64,000 nt of DNA. Source: Favolaschia claudopus. Its lineage: Eukaryota; Basidiomycota; Agaricomycetes; Agaricales; Mycenaceae. Position numbers and translations under genes: made by a program. Each line of letters opens with the position of its first letter. The first letter of the stretch is position 1. Shown in pieces: positions 9,274-20,104 of this stretch. A model generated the notes under the pieces. That model was not told where the DNA came from. It worked only from the letters and a program-made list of their open reading frames with translations, and did not search any database. The DNA is taken from NCBI GenBank assembly GCA_037176885.1, contig JAWWNJ010000045.1, forward strand, positions 744,001 to 808,000, read 5' to 3'.

Positions 9274-10994
9274 TCATCTGGGCTCATTGCATACCACTTT
9301 GTATCGGGTACGGCCATACTCAAATCCAAATGACGCCACGATGTCCGCCTTCTCCCACTTCAAACCCAGCAGAACTACCATAGTCAAACTGCCCTTCGGT
9401 GTCTTCCCGAACTGTATACGTTCTGGTACCCACACTTTCAAGACAGGAACTTCGAAACCAGTGTAGGAAGTAACATCGTCTTGCGAGTAGACTGCAGCTA
9501 CTTCCCTCTGCATTAGAGGAAAAGGAAAGTCCAGAATGACAATGCAGGTGCCAAAAGCAAACGGCTCGAAACAGAGGCAGTTGAAAGCAGAACAGCTGCG
9601 AGGGGGACACAGGTCCTCGAGATCCCAGCGCATGATCCGCGAATTTTCGGTTTCTTGCATTTGATGGGTTAAGTGAACGGCAACAAAATTCAGCCTGTGA
9701 ATGGTGTTCATGCGGTACTGGTAAATGATCCTTTTGGCCAAGAACTCGAAAATAGGCGCCCGAGACTCCATGTCGGACATCACAATGTGCTCCAGATACG
9801 GAGTTCTCTTCAGGATGTCGAGGAGCACGAAAGTTTTTACAGGGTTGTTGCGCAACTTCAGGGAGGTCAAGCAGGCAGCGAAGCCCACCAAGTCGACCAA
9901 CAAATTCACGCTGATAGGCGTAGAGTCGTCCAATAATTCCATTTCGGTAAGACGCGGGGCGAAGATAGGAGGCAGAAACCGCAGATCCCACAGCGACAGG
10001 AGAAGAAGGGACGGCATCGAGACGACCGGCGACGACGCCACGGCGCACCTCCTATCCCACTTGAGATGTAACAGGTTCGTGCAAGCGGAGAAGAACGCGG
10101 ACCAGTTCATGTCTTGTTGGTCGCGATCGCTTGCTATATACATATACTGGAGGTTCGGAGAAGGAGGGAAAGCGACATCCACAAGAATAGTGCACCTAAC
10201 GAGGTGCAAATTGACTGAAACCAATTGGAGCCGCTGGTGCCGCTTCCAGCAGGAGAGGTTGGTTTTCTTCTCGATGTCGACGACCCTCAAGTCGAGGGCG
10301 TCCACGATGATGTTCGGACCAAGCAGCTCCTCCACACAGAGACCCGCCAAACTGCAGGAACCGTCAGCCCTGAAGAAGAGCGACCTCCATCGCTTGACGG
10401 TTGGAAGTAGCGCATCCCAGACGCGCCCGGGCTCGTCTCGTCGGAGAGGGAGGACAGTCAAGTCAAAGGCGATATGAAGTGGACTCATGGCAGATTTCTG
10501 AAGGTGTTCGCTGACAAAGGCATAGAGATCGGATGTGTCCAGAGGAGAAGGACGCCTGTCGTTGGCAGCCTCAAGCATGAGAAAGCTCCACATGACCGGC
10601 AAGCTGTCCACAACCTGCTTGAAGAGAGTGCAGGTGCGTCGGAGACGGTCACGTAGAAGTTCATTCTCGTATATTTGCTCTTGTGTTATCACAGGGCGGA
10701 GGGCGTAGAGAAAAATGCGGGCGACAGTGTCGAGTGGCACTTCGACAGCATTGATTATTCTCAAGCAGGCGACTAGCGACCTGTCGACTTACGGGTCATA
10801 AATTTTGAAGGTCTGGCAGAGTCGGTCTCGTTCACGCTGGTCACGCTGGGTGAAATTTGCGACATTTCTACAGACAGCATTAATTATACTCAAGTATGTG
10901 ACTAGCGACCTATGAACTCACGGGTCGCAATTTTTGAAGCATCGGCTGAGTCGGTCTCGTTCACGCTGGTGTCGCTGGTCGAAATTTGCGACAT
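9274..10994 (-). CDS. F-box/LRR-like protein 5 with duplicated first exon, 537 aa
   Basis: Exons 10994-10922, 10867-10793 and 10739-9274. The large exon lacks an ATG, and its F-box (LPLDTVARIFLYAL) is completed only by splicing. Exons 1 and 2 and the introns behind them are near-identical tandem copies. Both read MSQIS..., and both introns start GTRAGT at equivalent positions (54 and 53 nt). Exon 2 is 75 nt with symmetric 1-1 phase, so including it keeps frame. If transcription starts inside the second copy, the ATG at 10865 gives 512 aa. The C-terminal part is leucine-rich. The likely role is an SCF adaptor. Confidence 0.8.
10740..10994 (-). repeat. Tandem duplication of exon 1 plus intron 1 (two units of about 127 bp)
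   Basis: Unit B is 10994-10868 and unit A is 10867-10740. They share the coding start, the CGTGAACGAGACCGAC core and the ends of the intron. They differ by scattered substitutions, so the duplication is not very recent. Each unit contains an ATG, a 5' splice site and a usable 3' splice site. Confidence 0.9.
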
Positions 10995-11595
10995 TTCATA
11001 GAAAATGGTAAAGAGAGGAAAGACGATAAAGACGGCGGAATTAGGAAAGGTTGCTGCAGACCCCAACAAAAACAAAAAATCGCCATGTTTTTCTAGCGGG
11101 GGTTTATGAGGACTTAGACAAATTGCAGGAAGCTGATGTAAGAAGAAGAAGTCAAGGAAAAAGACCAAAACGGTATTAGCGCGGCCGCGGTTAACCGGCC
11201 CGCCCGGCCAAATCTTGAACTCTCTTCCAAAACGAGCAAGTACGCAGCATCCGAATTTAAAGTTCATTGTCAATACGAAGACTGCCATTATGGACTGGCT
11301 ACGAATACATTCCATATGTTATCTTTAACCAGTCGTCCCTCGCCTCACGAAGATCTCCTCCCAACAGCCATGACTCGATGCGAAAACAGCGAAGCAGTCG
11401 ACACGCAAAATATACAGTCAGTCCATAATAAGCGACGGAGGCAGCATCGAGCCATCTGGTTAACGCTGTTGTCAGGAACTCCTCTCTACCCGGCGACGAG
11501 AGTCGGATGCAAAACAATTGGAACCTAGTTCGGTACATTGAACCTCACGCGACGTGCACCAAGTTTCGCGGTCTCTAACTGCCAACAGGCTCAAA
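10995..11595. other. Intergenic, shared upstream region of divergent F-box genes 5 and 6
   Basis: The 601 bp between two divergent F-box starts must hold both promoters. I see no gene here. It contains a GC-rich palindromic patch (GCGGCCGCGG near 11180). Confidence 0.55.
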
Positions 11596-13365
11596 ATGGA
11601 TTCTCCCCAATTCAAAACCGGCGTCGCAGCACCTACTACCCTAGTCGATACACAGGCTCAGGCTACGCCACCCGAAATACCTGGTAGCCTCTCACATCCA
11701 AACACGCTCATCGACAGACCCTCTCTCAGACCACGGTACCCGATCCCAAGTCCGTCGAAAGAGCAGACAGACGCCTACAAGTGGATTCCGACGGGAGAAG
11801 CGCTGGTACGGGAATACGAAAACGAGGTCCAAACGCTAGAGAACGCGCTGGAACACGCCAAACAGAAGCTCGCGTACGCGAAGTATATCCTAGCAAAAAC
11901 CGCCTTCTTTGTACAACCCATACACCGGGTTCCTTTGGAGCTATGGATAGAAATATTTCACCTAGCTTACGACCGAGAAGGAGGATGGCCAGCGACATCG
12001 CTCGAGCTGCTCACCGAGGTTTGCGCCCATTGGAAGTGGATGCTGACGGAGACCAGTGCAGCCTCGATCTGGAACCCTCTCGATCTACGCGCCGCGACTG
12101 GACCAATATCCGAGAAACGCACGACTCTGAAATACGTCACCAAGTCTAAAATATTGGACGTCATCTTGTCCACCGAAGAGGACCAGATTGACCTCGGACT
12201 TCTGACAGACGTGTTCTCTGGAGACCATATCAAGAACATTCGACGTCTGGCCATATACGATCTGTATTCAGCCACAGGATCAATCGTGCGAGAGACCTTC
12301 AGCCAATATGCCCCTATCCCTTTCATCCGTGAGCTGTATTTAGTCGGCGTCGCTTGGTCCGTAGGGGAGCATCCCTCCACCGGCACCTTCCCTATTTGGG
12401 CAACAGACATGCTCCCCCAGCACCTGGAACCCGAGATACACGTGGATCGAGAGCTACTGGCACTCACCTTGATACAGTGCATCGAGCCTGATCGCACACT
12501 CCACGTCCCTTGGTCTGCGTTGAAGGTATATGCCGAGCTAAACACAGCTCGCGAGGGCGGGTTCATCCCCACCAGGCATCTCCGCCAACTCAGTTCAATC
12601 ACCAAACTGTCGCTGGGAGGAGTGTTCCTACCTGCGATTGCGGACGGCGGACTCGTAGAGCTGGTGAACTTAATCGACTTCGAATACATCGTACCCTGGA
12701 AATGGAGGCAAGGGTCTACAACATTCGAAGCGGTCAGGTTCCCAAACCTCGAATGTCTGCGCCTACACGGCAGTCTGCGACAGACAGAGGTGTTGTCGGA
12801 AGCTAGCGACCGCTTCCACCACGATCTATCGCCCTTCCTACAACGATGCACGTCTCTCAGCACCCTCGAGTTGACGCTCCAAGTTCCATATAGCACATCC
12901 GTGCTAATTACCCATCTTCGAGCATGCCCGTCGCTCGTTCGACTTGAAATAGGGGCATGTACTATCGAGGCAGTGAACAACTCCTTGTTTCGCGAGCTCT
13001 GTGACACGACAATCCTCCCAAACCTCCAGTTCTTGAGGGTAGCTGAAGGCAGATACCCAAGATCAGAACCTAGTGTGCTTGACGAGGCGGATTCAGCCAA
13101 GGATATAATCAGCATGATGGAATCGCGGTTTAAAAGCCAACTCCGCTTCATGGACTTCAGATGCAAGCGTGAAGAGAGGAGCCAGTGGCAACGGACTATA
13201 CGAGAATGGGAATCTCACTGGATATCTGCCTGGGACTCCCCCGTACAAGTCCCGTTTGGATCCGACTGGAACTTCGCTCACGACGCGCGCTTGGCGGTCG
13301 AAGAATACAAGGTCAGCCACGAAACGGACGGCATCGAGCGCGTAGGACTAAATAACACAATGTAA
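11596..13365 (+). CDS. F-box/LRR protein 6 with N-terminal coiled coil, 589 aa
   Basis: Single exon. The ATG at 11596 has an A at -3, and the frame upstream of it lacks any ATG. A Pro/Ser-rich leader is followed by a heptad helix (EYENEVQTLENALEHAKQKL, residues about 80-100). Then comes a canonical agaric F-box (IHRVPLELWIEIFHLAYD, and CAHWKWMLTETSAASIWNPL). About 400 residues of leucine-rich repeat spacing follow. This coiled coil plus F-box layout is the commonest F-box type in mushroom genomes. It is unlike the five minus-strand copies, so it is probably a separate lineage placed next to them. Confidence 0.88.
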   Translation: MDSPQFKTGVAAPTTLVDTQAQATPPEIPGSLSHPNTLIDRPSLRPRYPIPSPSKEQTDAYKWIPTGEALVREYENEVQTLENALEHAKQKLAYAKYILAKTAFFVQPIHRVPLELWIEIFHLAYDREGGWPATSLELLTEVCAHWKWMLTETSAASIWNPLDLRAATGPISEKRTTLKYVTKSKILDVILSTEEDQIDLGLLTDVFSGDHIKNIRRLAIYDLYSATGSIVRETFSQYAPIPFIRELYLVGVAWSVGEHPSTGTFPIWATDMLPQHLEPEIHVDRELLALTLIQCIEPDRTLHVPWSALKVYAELNTAREGGFIPTRHLRQLSSITKLSLGGVFLPAIADGGLVELVNLIDFEYIVPWKWRQGSTTFEAVRFPNLECLRLHGSLRQTEVLSEASDRFHHDLSPFLQRCTSLSTLELTLQVPYSTSVLITHLRACPSLVRLEIGACTIEAVNNSLFRELCDTTILPNLQFLRVAEGRYPRSEPSVLDEADSAKDIISMMESRFKSQLRFMDFRCKREERSQWQRTIREWESHWISAWDSPVQVPFGSDWNFAHDARLAVEEYKVSHETDGIERVGLNNTM

Positions 13366-13862
13366 TGATATACACGGCAAATGAAAATAGCGAGCCACGA
13401 ACAGACAGCAGCGAGCGGCCTTCAATTGTCAGATTAAAATATTCATAAAAGGAAAATTAGAGATCATCAATGAGATCACAAAGAGACCTAGAGAGAAGCA
13501 TCACCATATTTGGAGTTAGCGCAAGGACAGAAAAGGTGAAGGACCTGCCAAATGCGTCTACGTTTTGAATATATATTACTAAAGAAGGGAAAAGATAGAC
13601 ATCAAAACTCAATGAGGAAAATGCAATTTCACGAATGAAATTCGATCAGGAAGGAGTATAGCCTTAAGGAGCATAACGGCATACACAACTGTTGATCTCC
13701 TACTATAAAAGGAAATGATGTGATTTTCCCACTGATGGAATTGACGGGAAAGCCTAGGTAAAGAAAACAAAGACGAACCTTCGTAAACTCAGGATTCGTA
13801 AAAAGTCCGTGATGACGTAATGACATTGCTCCAAGTCCTACAAAATTCCAGGTAACTAAATT
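13366..13862. other. Intergenic, convergent 3' ends
   Basis: AT-rich spacer between the F-box gene and the ceramidase stop. No coding frame or structured RNA is evident. Confidence 0.6.
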
Positions 13863-16800
13863 CTACGAAACAGTGAAGTTGGAGGAGGTCCCTGCCGAGG
13901 AGTTAGGATGGTGTAGCAGCGGAGAAAACAACATAGAGTACCTGTGAACGCGGAAATAGACCCGATTAGTGGTTTGGAGTCACCGAAATATCGGAGGCGA
14001 TAGGTGCCGGCTACAACGGATGGTCAATGGGCAATGCAGATTATAAGTATGCAGAATAACAGACCAGGAGTGCCGGATTCGATCGTCCTGTAATACTATT
14101 AGCACTCGACTTTGAAGGAAAGTGGGTTTTATACCAAGAAATATTGACGGTGCTCGTTCCCAGGAACGTGTTCGTCCTCGCCCATTGATATATCGTAGAC
14201 GGATGTGAATCAGTCTTGACCATCTTCCATGCTCCACCTACAAGCTGATCGACGCTGAGGAATGTGCCTTCAAGGCGAAGGTTGTTCTTTGGGCCTCATC
14301 TCGGTAAAGGCAAAATATAAGTAAAGAGAGAACATACCCGGGGATTTGCCCCCACAAATTGTGCCAAGACCGTGTTGCCAGCATGGTAGGCGGAATTGGT
14401 TATAACGTCGATAAGTACCTGTCCAAAGCTCTTTCCGCTCGGGGCAGAATCAAAAACAACACCAGTCTGGAGAAGTATAAGAAGCATGGAGAAGAGATAT
14501 TCGATTCTTTACCTGAAGAGAAATGGCCTTCGAAGTAAGCTCAGGCGGTGCTGCGTCCGATACAGGAGTCCCAGAAGCAGCATTAGCCAGGAATGGCACA
14601 AGGCTCGTGTACTTGTCAATGTATGCCTCCAGAGTGTCTAGAACAACCAATGAGCGAGCGTCATGCAGGACGGAAGTCAGCTCACATTGCCCGTAAATTG
14701 TCGACGCGCCTTCGTAACGCTGAATGGCATATTCCTCCCTTGTGGTGATATAATGAGCGTATGTGTTTGCGGGACCCGCAACGACAACATATGCAGAATT
14801 ATCTAGGACTCCTGCCGATATCAACTTTGCTCGGACAGCGTTACTGTAGAAAACAATTCAAAAAATCTCTTAGAAGTCGCTGTCTCCTTACCGGAGTCGC
14901 CGACCAGCCATGGTCGTCAGTTCGCCTGGTACGATGATCATCACTGCATTTGGAATGAGTTTCGTGCTCGGGAGGAAGGGCAAACGAGCAGTTACCGAAG
15001 TTGCCCACTTTGAGCATCTGCTTCTGCGTCAGCGCCGTCTCCCCTAGTTATCAAGACTGACACGGACCTGGATATCGACTGTGCTCGGCGACCACGGGTA
15101 CGGCTGATCCGCATACCCCTACTCAAACTCAGATATGTGTATCCAGCAAATCGACAACGCCACTCACAGTGTTGAGCAAGATGGGTTTCGGCGCCTGGCA
15201 GGCAACTTGGGCGGCAGATGGCACGGGTGTAACAAAAGATTTGACGATTTCCCAGAAAGGATTTCTGCAGGATTCAATATCAGATTGAGTTGATTATGAA
15301 TCAAAGAGGGCTAACTGAGAGGTCGAGTTATCTCCTTGCACGAAATCGAACGCCCCGGGACCATCCGTAGTGCCTCCAGCAAAGGAGAATCCTGAGTGGT
15401 TTTATTCATCTTCTGTCAAGAATGTCTTCAGAAATGTACGCACCCATCGCAGCCGGGCAAGTCTGCGCGGTTGTTCCATTCGGAAGCGTGAAGGTGTGAT
15501 TTGCCCTGGAGTACATTAGCACGGTTTACACAAGTCCAATACGACCACAAACATGTCGAGATAAACATGCACGCTGCGCACCGTACCGGTGACACTCGAA
15601 CGCGTCTTGCCCAAAATCGTCTTCGCAGCATCCACCTGAATCTGGGCGATCATCTCGTTCGAATGGAATCCAGATGAGTCGAGCCAGAAGCCAGGGCCAC
15701 GACCATGGCAGTCCTCCACAGTACCACCACAAGTCGAAGTATTAGCTTGACAGGGCATTCCATCGTATGGTTGGCCGGGAGATTCACAGAAGGCGCCGAG
15801 ACTGTGAACCGGTGAGCTTCTTCAAAAGAAAAATGAGGAGCGAAACGCGTACGTGTTAGGGCTGGTGTCACCTACATTGCTCTGCGCGAAGCCCGCGACA
15901 AAGGTTTGATTTCCTGGCATCGCAGAAGGCTCGACAGATGCTGGAAACGCGACAAATTAGATTCCTCGACGAGCATATTAGGGCCAGAGAGCGCCTACAT
16001 TCGTAAAGATACGCCGCCATTCCCTAAACAGTCCTTTAGCATTGTGGTTCAATACACATGAAACAAGAATTCACTTTGTTATCGCTGCTGACGAGGGTAT
16101 TGTTCTGGCGAATCATCAAGCCAAACACCGAAAATGGTTATTCGACACACCTCGTAGAGACTCGTCCCATGAACAGGGAAGAAGCTCAAGAATCCGCGAT
16201 TCCCAAAGCTCACCAAACTCATGGTCTTGTCCTGATCTCCACCCTCATTCACATACAACGCTCGCTCAGCAGCAGGATTCGCCAAGTACGCAGTTGGGCT
16301 GCGATTGAGATTCCCTCCGGTCACAGAGGCTGACGGCCGTCAGCACGACATAGGAAGTGAAGTGAATGCGACGTACTATTTCCTATAGACAGAGATCCAG
16401 GCGCGAGTGATGCATGGGCTCGGTCAATAGCAAGCAGAACGCCTTGAACGATCGCGTTATAGGTTTGCGGAACAAAGCCTAGGCTGGTGACCTGAGGCAG
16501 AACGTTCTCTAAATATCCCCCAACCTATTTCTGACGTTGAGAACGCATTCAGAAGAACGTGCATGGCACTCACGCCTGAATGCTGGTGGGTGCTAGAAAT
16601 CGCAACATTCTGCGCAGTATAAAGTGACCCATATTTGCTCGCAAGTCCAGCGAGGATAGCCCGGCGTATACCACTGTCCCCCATAGCTATGTCGGCATTC
16701 ACGAAGACGACGCGGTTAGCGGTAGTTGCGGTCTCTCCGACGATGAAGGCGCGCGCACGCTGGCGTTGGTGTAGCCCAGTGTCCGTCTGCCCCAGGCTCG

Positions 16801-16982
16801 CGTAGCCCATCATGTTCGTCCTGCGGGAAAGAGTAGGTCAAAGCGAAAAGGACTCATCGCATGGAACTCAACTCGACCACAGGCCCTGTGATGTCCGCGA
16901 CACCCAATCCGAGTAAATATTGCGACTGAGCCGCCGCATTCAGAACTGCGGTCGACAAGACGAGAAACGAGACCAGGCGCAT
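13863..16982 (-). CDS. Secreted neutral ceramidase, 706 aa, 21 exons
   Basis: Neutral ceramidase hydrolyses ceramide to sphingosine and fatty acid. The start at 16982 gives a signal peptide (MRLVSFLVLSTAVLNAAA). Then come the family signatures ADITGPVVETNMMGYAS, GLHQRQRARAFIV, ISSTHQHSGVGGY and the amidase motif GDTSPN, with nucleophile Ser near residue 273; the usual form is GDVSPN. The C-terminal domain (TIESGTPAGTYRLRYFGD) is complete. Exon ends, minus strand: 16982-16873, 16820-16574, 16524-16377, 16329-16151, 16104-16075, 16023-15999, 15940-15853, 15801-15553, 15505-15444, 15391-15316, 15264-15168, 15118-15068, 15017-14996, 14943-14892, 14843-14686, 14637-14513, 14466-14338, 14286-14135, 14087-14065, 14010-13942, 13891-13863. 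All introns are 46-58 nt and every phase closes. Confidence 0.95.
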
Positions 16983-17927
16983 CGTGCTGAGGATTCAGGA
17001 AGAAGAGCCGAGTGTTACTCGAGATGCACAACACGTTATATTTTGGTTCAGCAAGCACATGGTCGATGTTCAGTGCGCTGATGGATGGAGCCCATATAAC
17101 ACAGAGAAGCGAAGATGCACAATAGAGGGCACATGGCCCATTCATAGTGAGAAAAAGTACCGCGGTGGGGAACAGCGAGCCGCCGTCATTTGCACGGACA
17201 GGATATGTCGAACGAGATCAGCAGACTCTTAAAACTCGGGGAGTTGACGGGCTGAGGTTCTGCAACCTTTGAATGAGCTTGTTGGGGCTGTTCATCGTTT
17301 GTGGTGACCTGCTCTCGTTAGAGAGTCCAAGACAGAACAACAGACAACGTGAATTTGGCTTGACGAAAGATTCTAGAGAAGGGAAGGAGAAGAAATGCGT
17401 TACGTCACGCGAACCCACTACTTAGTGCCTCCAACTCAGAGCTACTCAGTACTCAGATCTCAAAGGTACTTTGGCAATTGAAAACCGGGTGCAGCGTATT
17501 ATTATGATATTTGGGGGAGTACATATGGCTGAAAATACCGATTTCAATCGGGCAAGGTTGGGAAGTAAACCCGAGATGCAGAAGTTCCACCATATTGAGC
17601 GGTTTATCCGCAAAATGGATCCTTACAAGTTACGCTTGCAACATGCAAAGGGCAGTAGGGTTTAGTTTCACCGAGCCATCCGCTTGGCTAAGGAGAGGTA
17701 GCGCGCCAGCGGTCGCCACTGAACCTGTAATCCTCCGTCCGGCTTCCTCAACAAAAAACTGGAATCATAAGCAACGATAATGGGGAGACGGTCAGACTCA
17801 CGGAGTGAGACGAGGCTCCGGGTGTTCCTTGTGTGAGAATCTATCATAAGGGATGCCTGTAGGTGGTGTATATGGTTGACCGAGGCGCTGCCTAACAAGG
17901 ATATGTTAGTCGACAGCAGCATGAAGA
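16983..17927. other. Intergenic, ceramidase upstream region
   Basis: 945 bp with no supported gene. Short open frames on both strands lack splice context, composition bias or family motifs. Confidence 0.55.
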
Positions 17928-18801
17928 CTAGCAGAAGCCTAACATTCTTCCCTGCTTCAAATCTCTTCGCTCTAGAAAAGAGTGCGGAAAATGTAAGGGT
18001 GATAGGTGCAGTAGTGATCTCAAGAGCATGGGACGATTTTCCTCTTTAACCCTCGCCACCACATCCAAGACGGACGGTACGAGGACGCGGTCTTGAATTG
18101 TTTCATCGACGGTGAAGGTTTCACCTTTATTGCTGACTGTGTACAGTGTGAGGTAGGACATCAGCGTTCTTAACCAACTTCGGAGGCGAAATTGGACGAA
18201 TGGGTGCGGGCCGTCGTGGTATGTGTCGATGCACATATCATAGAAGGCTGGTGCGTTGGGGAAACGAATCGAAGCAAACTCTGGGCCAGGGGGTTCGGGA
18301 TTCAGGATGATGCGCGACGGATCCTCGATATCGAAGTGAACGGCGGACGCGCTGTGCACGAAGATTAGAGTCGGGCTTTCCTAGCAAAGAAATTTCAGCA
18401 GCATTCTCTACGCACATTGACAAGAACAAACCTACATCTCTGACGGCCTGACCCACATCGTTGTGGAACAGCTCAATAGTCGCTCCTCCCTCGATATTGA
18501 ATGCATGGGCACACTCTGGATTATAGAATTTCAAGTCTATCCAATGCTCGTTGCGTGCATCGCCCTGTCTCGTATAAGGCAGATGAGAGCAGATTAACTG
18601 AGCAGCATTGGCTACTTGAGAGTCGGGAACAATCAAGTGCTGCGTAAAGAGGCAGGTCGGCACGAAATGGACAATCGAGAGCGCATCCTCGCCCCAAACG
18701 ACGCAGGGAATGTTGGCTTTCACGAGGGGAAGAGTACAGGCGAGTCGACCACGTTGCTCGCTTAGACCGCTGGGGCTCGTGTCGTAGAAATGCACTCCCA
18801 T
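17928..18801 (-). CDS. Unrecognised protein, 272 aa
   Basis: Exons 18801-18436 and 18380-17928 are joined by a 55-nt intron (GTAGGT...CTAG) that keeps frame. I do not recognise a domain. The protein has a WGEDALSIVHFVPTCL segment and a C-terminal half rich in aromatic and charged residues (FYDMCIDTYHDGPHPFVQF). It has no signal peptide or membrane segment. It is divergently placed 153 bp from a nucleotidyltransferase-like gene. A decayed copy of its N-terminal part lies at 54290-54475, so it belongs to a family with several members in this genome. Its function is unknown. Confidence 0.8.
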
Positions 18802-18954
18802 CTCCGATGTGGGTGAGCGTGCATTTTATGAGGTTTATTTACGTAACATTGTTGGCAACATGTTCCTGGGAATCTTGATGGCGGACGCCTATCGACGCCC
18901 ACAATCCCAATCGCTGCAAGTTGAACGTTGAACCCGTCCGAGTCAGCCAACAGC
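18802..18954. promoter_or_regulatory. Shared divergent promoter with inverted repeat
   Basis: Only 153 bp separate the two ATGs. For the minus gene, ATAAAAT (revcomp 18823-18829) lies about 25 nt before the ATG. A near-perfect inverted repeat lies at 18845-18864, with core GTTGGCAAC, arms AACAT/ATGTT and one unpaired T. It is placed to serve both genes. Confidence 0.5.
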
Positions 18955-19750
18955 ATGAGCCTCGCAACTCGTGCCGTTCAAGTTGGTCACTTTCTGCGGC
19001 GTTCGTCTCACACCTACGTAGACTCATCGCTCAGCGTGTTGAGTTTCCGCCTGACCCCGCACCTTGCTCGCTCCGCGCTACGCTTTGTGAATGCTCTCCG
19101 TCGGGGCGGGGCTGACGCTATGCTGGTGGGTGGTGCTGCAGTGAGACTTCACGGTGGTCCTCGTACAACCAAGGTCTGCCTGGATTTCCAACAACGGATG
19201 AGATGCAAACCCGACAACTCTCATCCAGGACCTCGATTTCAACGTGACCAAGTTCGATAAACGTGTTCAGCGCTTTGTCATTCGAGCAGGAATGACCATT
19301 AAGCCTGACGAAGAGGGTCGGCCGGACCGTTTCAAAATAAATGACCCGTCATTTCCAGAATCTGCAAAAAACGCAACCAAGATCGATCTGGCTGTATTTC
19401 CTCACCTTGACGTCTCTCACTATACCGACGACTTCGAAGGGGTCAAAGCTGCTGATCTGCGTCTCCTTCTAGCGAAGAAAATCCGTTGCGTAACGGTTAG
19501 ATCCCATGGTGCCGATAATAAGCGCCAAGGAGATTTGCACGACATGGTGTACTGCCTAAATCGGCTTGTCCTCGAACCGGACGTACCGTGCGCTCCGCTG
19601 CCTCAAGAGCTCATTGAGGACGTTATCGTCCGCGAAACACGGTTTGACTGGAAGACATTCTGGGACCTGGTCAGATTATTTGGGGACGAGTACGAAGTGG
19701 CGATTTGTGAAGAATGCTTCCCCATCCTGGGTCTGCCTGTACTGGAATAA
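18955..19750 (+). CDS. Nucleotidyltransferase-fold protein, 246 aa
   Basis: Exons 18955-19173 and 19229-19750, with a 55-nt intron. Splicing joins MLVGGAAVRLHGGPRTTK to DLDFNV. This recreates the GG...G..R.T.D.D signature of minimal (MNT/AbiEii-like) nucleotidyltransferases: the glycine pair, and two Asp for metal binding. A third acidic strand is likely at KIDLAVF. Such enzymes transfer NMP to RNA, protein or small molecules, and the substrate here is unknown. In bacteria the fold occurs in toxin-antitoxin pairs. In mushrooms similar single-domain genes are multi-copy and uncharacterised. The first exon may include a presequence (ATRAVQVGHFLRRSSHTY). Confidence 0.78.
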
Positions 19751-19815
19751 CACCGCATCCTTAGCGGTACAAGTCATTGCTTTCACGCTTTCCTCATTGC
19801 AATGACGGGTATATG

Positions 19816-19828
19816 GCCTCTACGAGGC
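19816..19828 (-). repeat. Subterminal hairpin at Helentron 3' end
   Basis: GCCTC/GAGGC arms with a 3-base loop lie 4 bp beyond the inner inverted repeat. This is where Helentrons place their 3' palindrome. Confidence 0.6.
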
Positions 19829-19832
19829 GGGA

Positions 19833-19845
19833 GCTTAACCTTTAG
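19833..19845 (-). repeat. Inner 13-bp inverted repeat at Helentron 3' end
   Basis: GCTTAACCTTTAG on the plus strand is the exact inverted copy of 27579-27591. Identity stops at 13 bp on both sides. Confidence 0.75.
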
Positions 19846-20104
19846 AAAATATTAGGGTCTCACTGATGTCCCACGAATTCTTGAATCTATTTACTTGAAG
19901 GGAGTCAACTCAGTCAAGCAGCTCAGTATTCGGAATTGATTGAGTTGATTCGGACCGAGCGCCGGTGCCGATCATCAAATATTGACAAAAATCGGCGTGA
20001 GAGATTTTCCTCTTCACTCTTGACTCCGCTCCGTAACGCTCTTCGAGTCTGGATACTCGCGTGGCTCTTCCGAAGACATATATCTTACTCAATATGATGT
20101 CTGC

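Larger units (their letters stand above)
19751..20104. other. Helentron 3' terminal region and NTase 3' flank
   Basis: Contains the inverted-repeat copy (19833-19845) and the subterminal hairpin (19816-19828) described separately. There is no coding sequence. Confidence 0.6.

Noticed and set aside
1934..10764. Long minus-strand frames of the F-box genes taken as complete from their first codon (3247, 6679, 8697, 10764)
   Set aside because: Those first codons are GTG or TTG. Fungal nuclear genes start at ATG, and upstream exons restore one in each case.
19848..19852. CTAAT on the minus strand as a canonical Helitron CTRR|T end
   Set aside because: There is no hairpin at the right distance before it, and the 13-bp inverted repeat plus hairpin lies further out.
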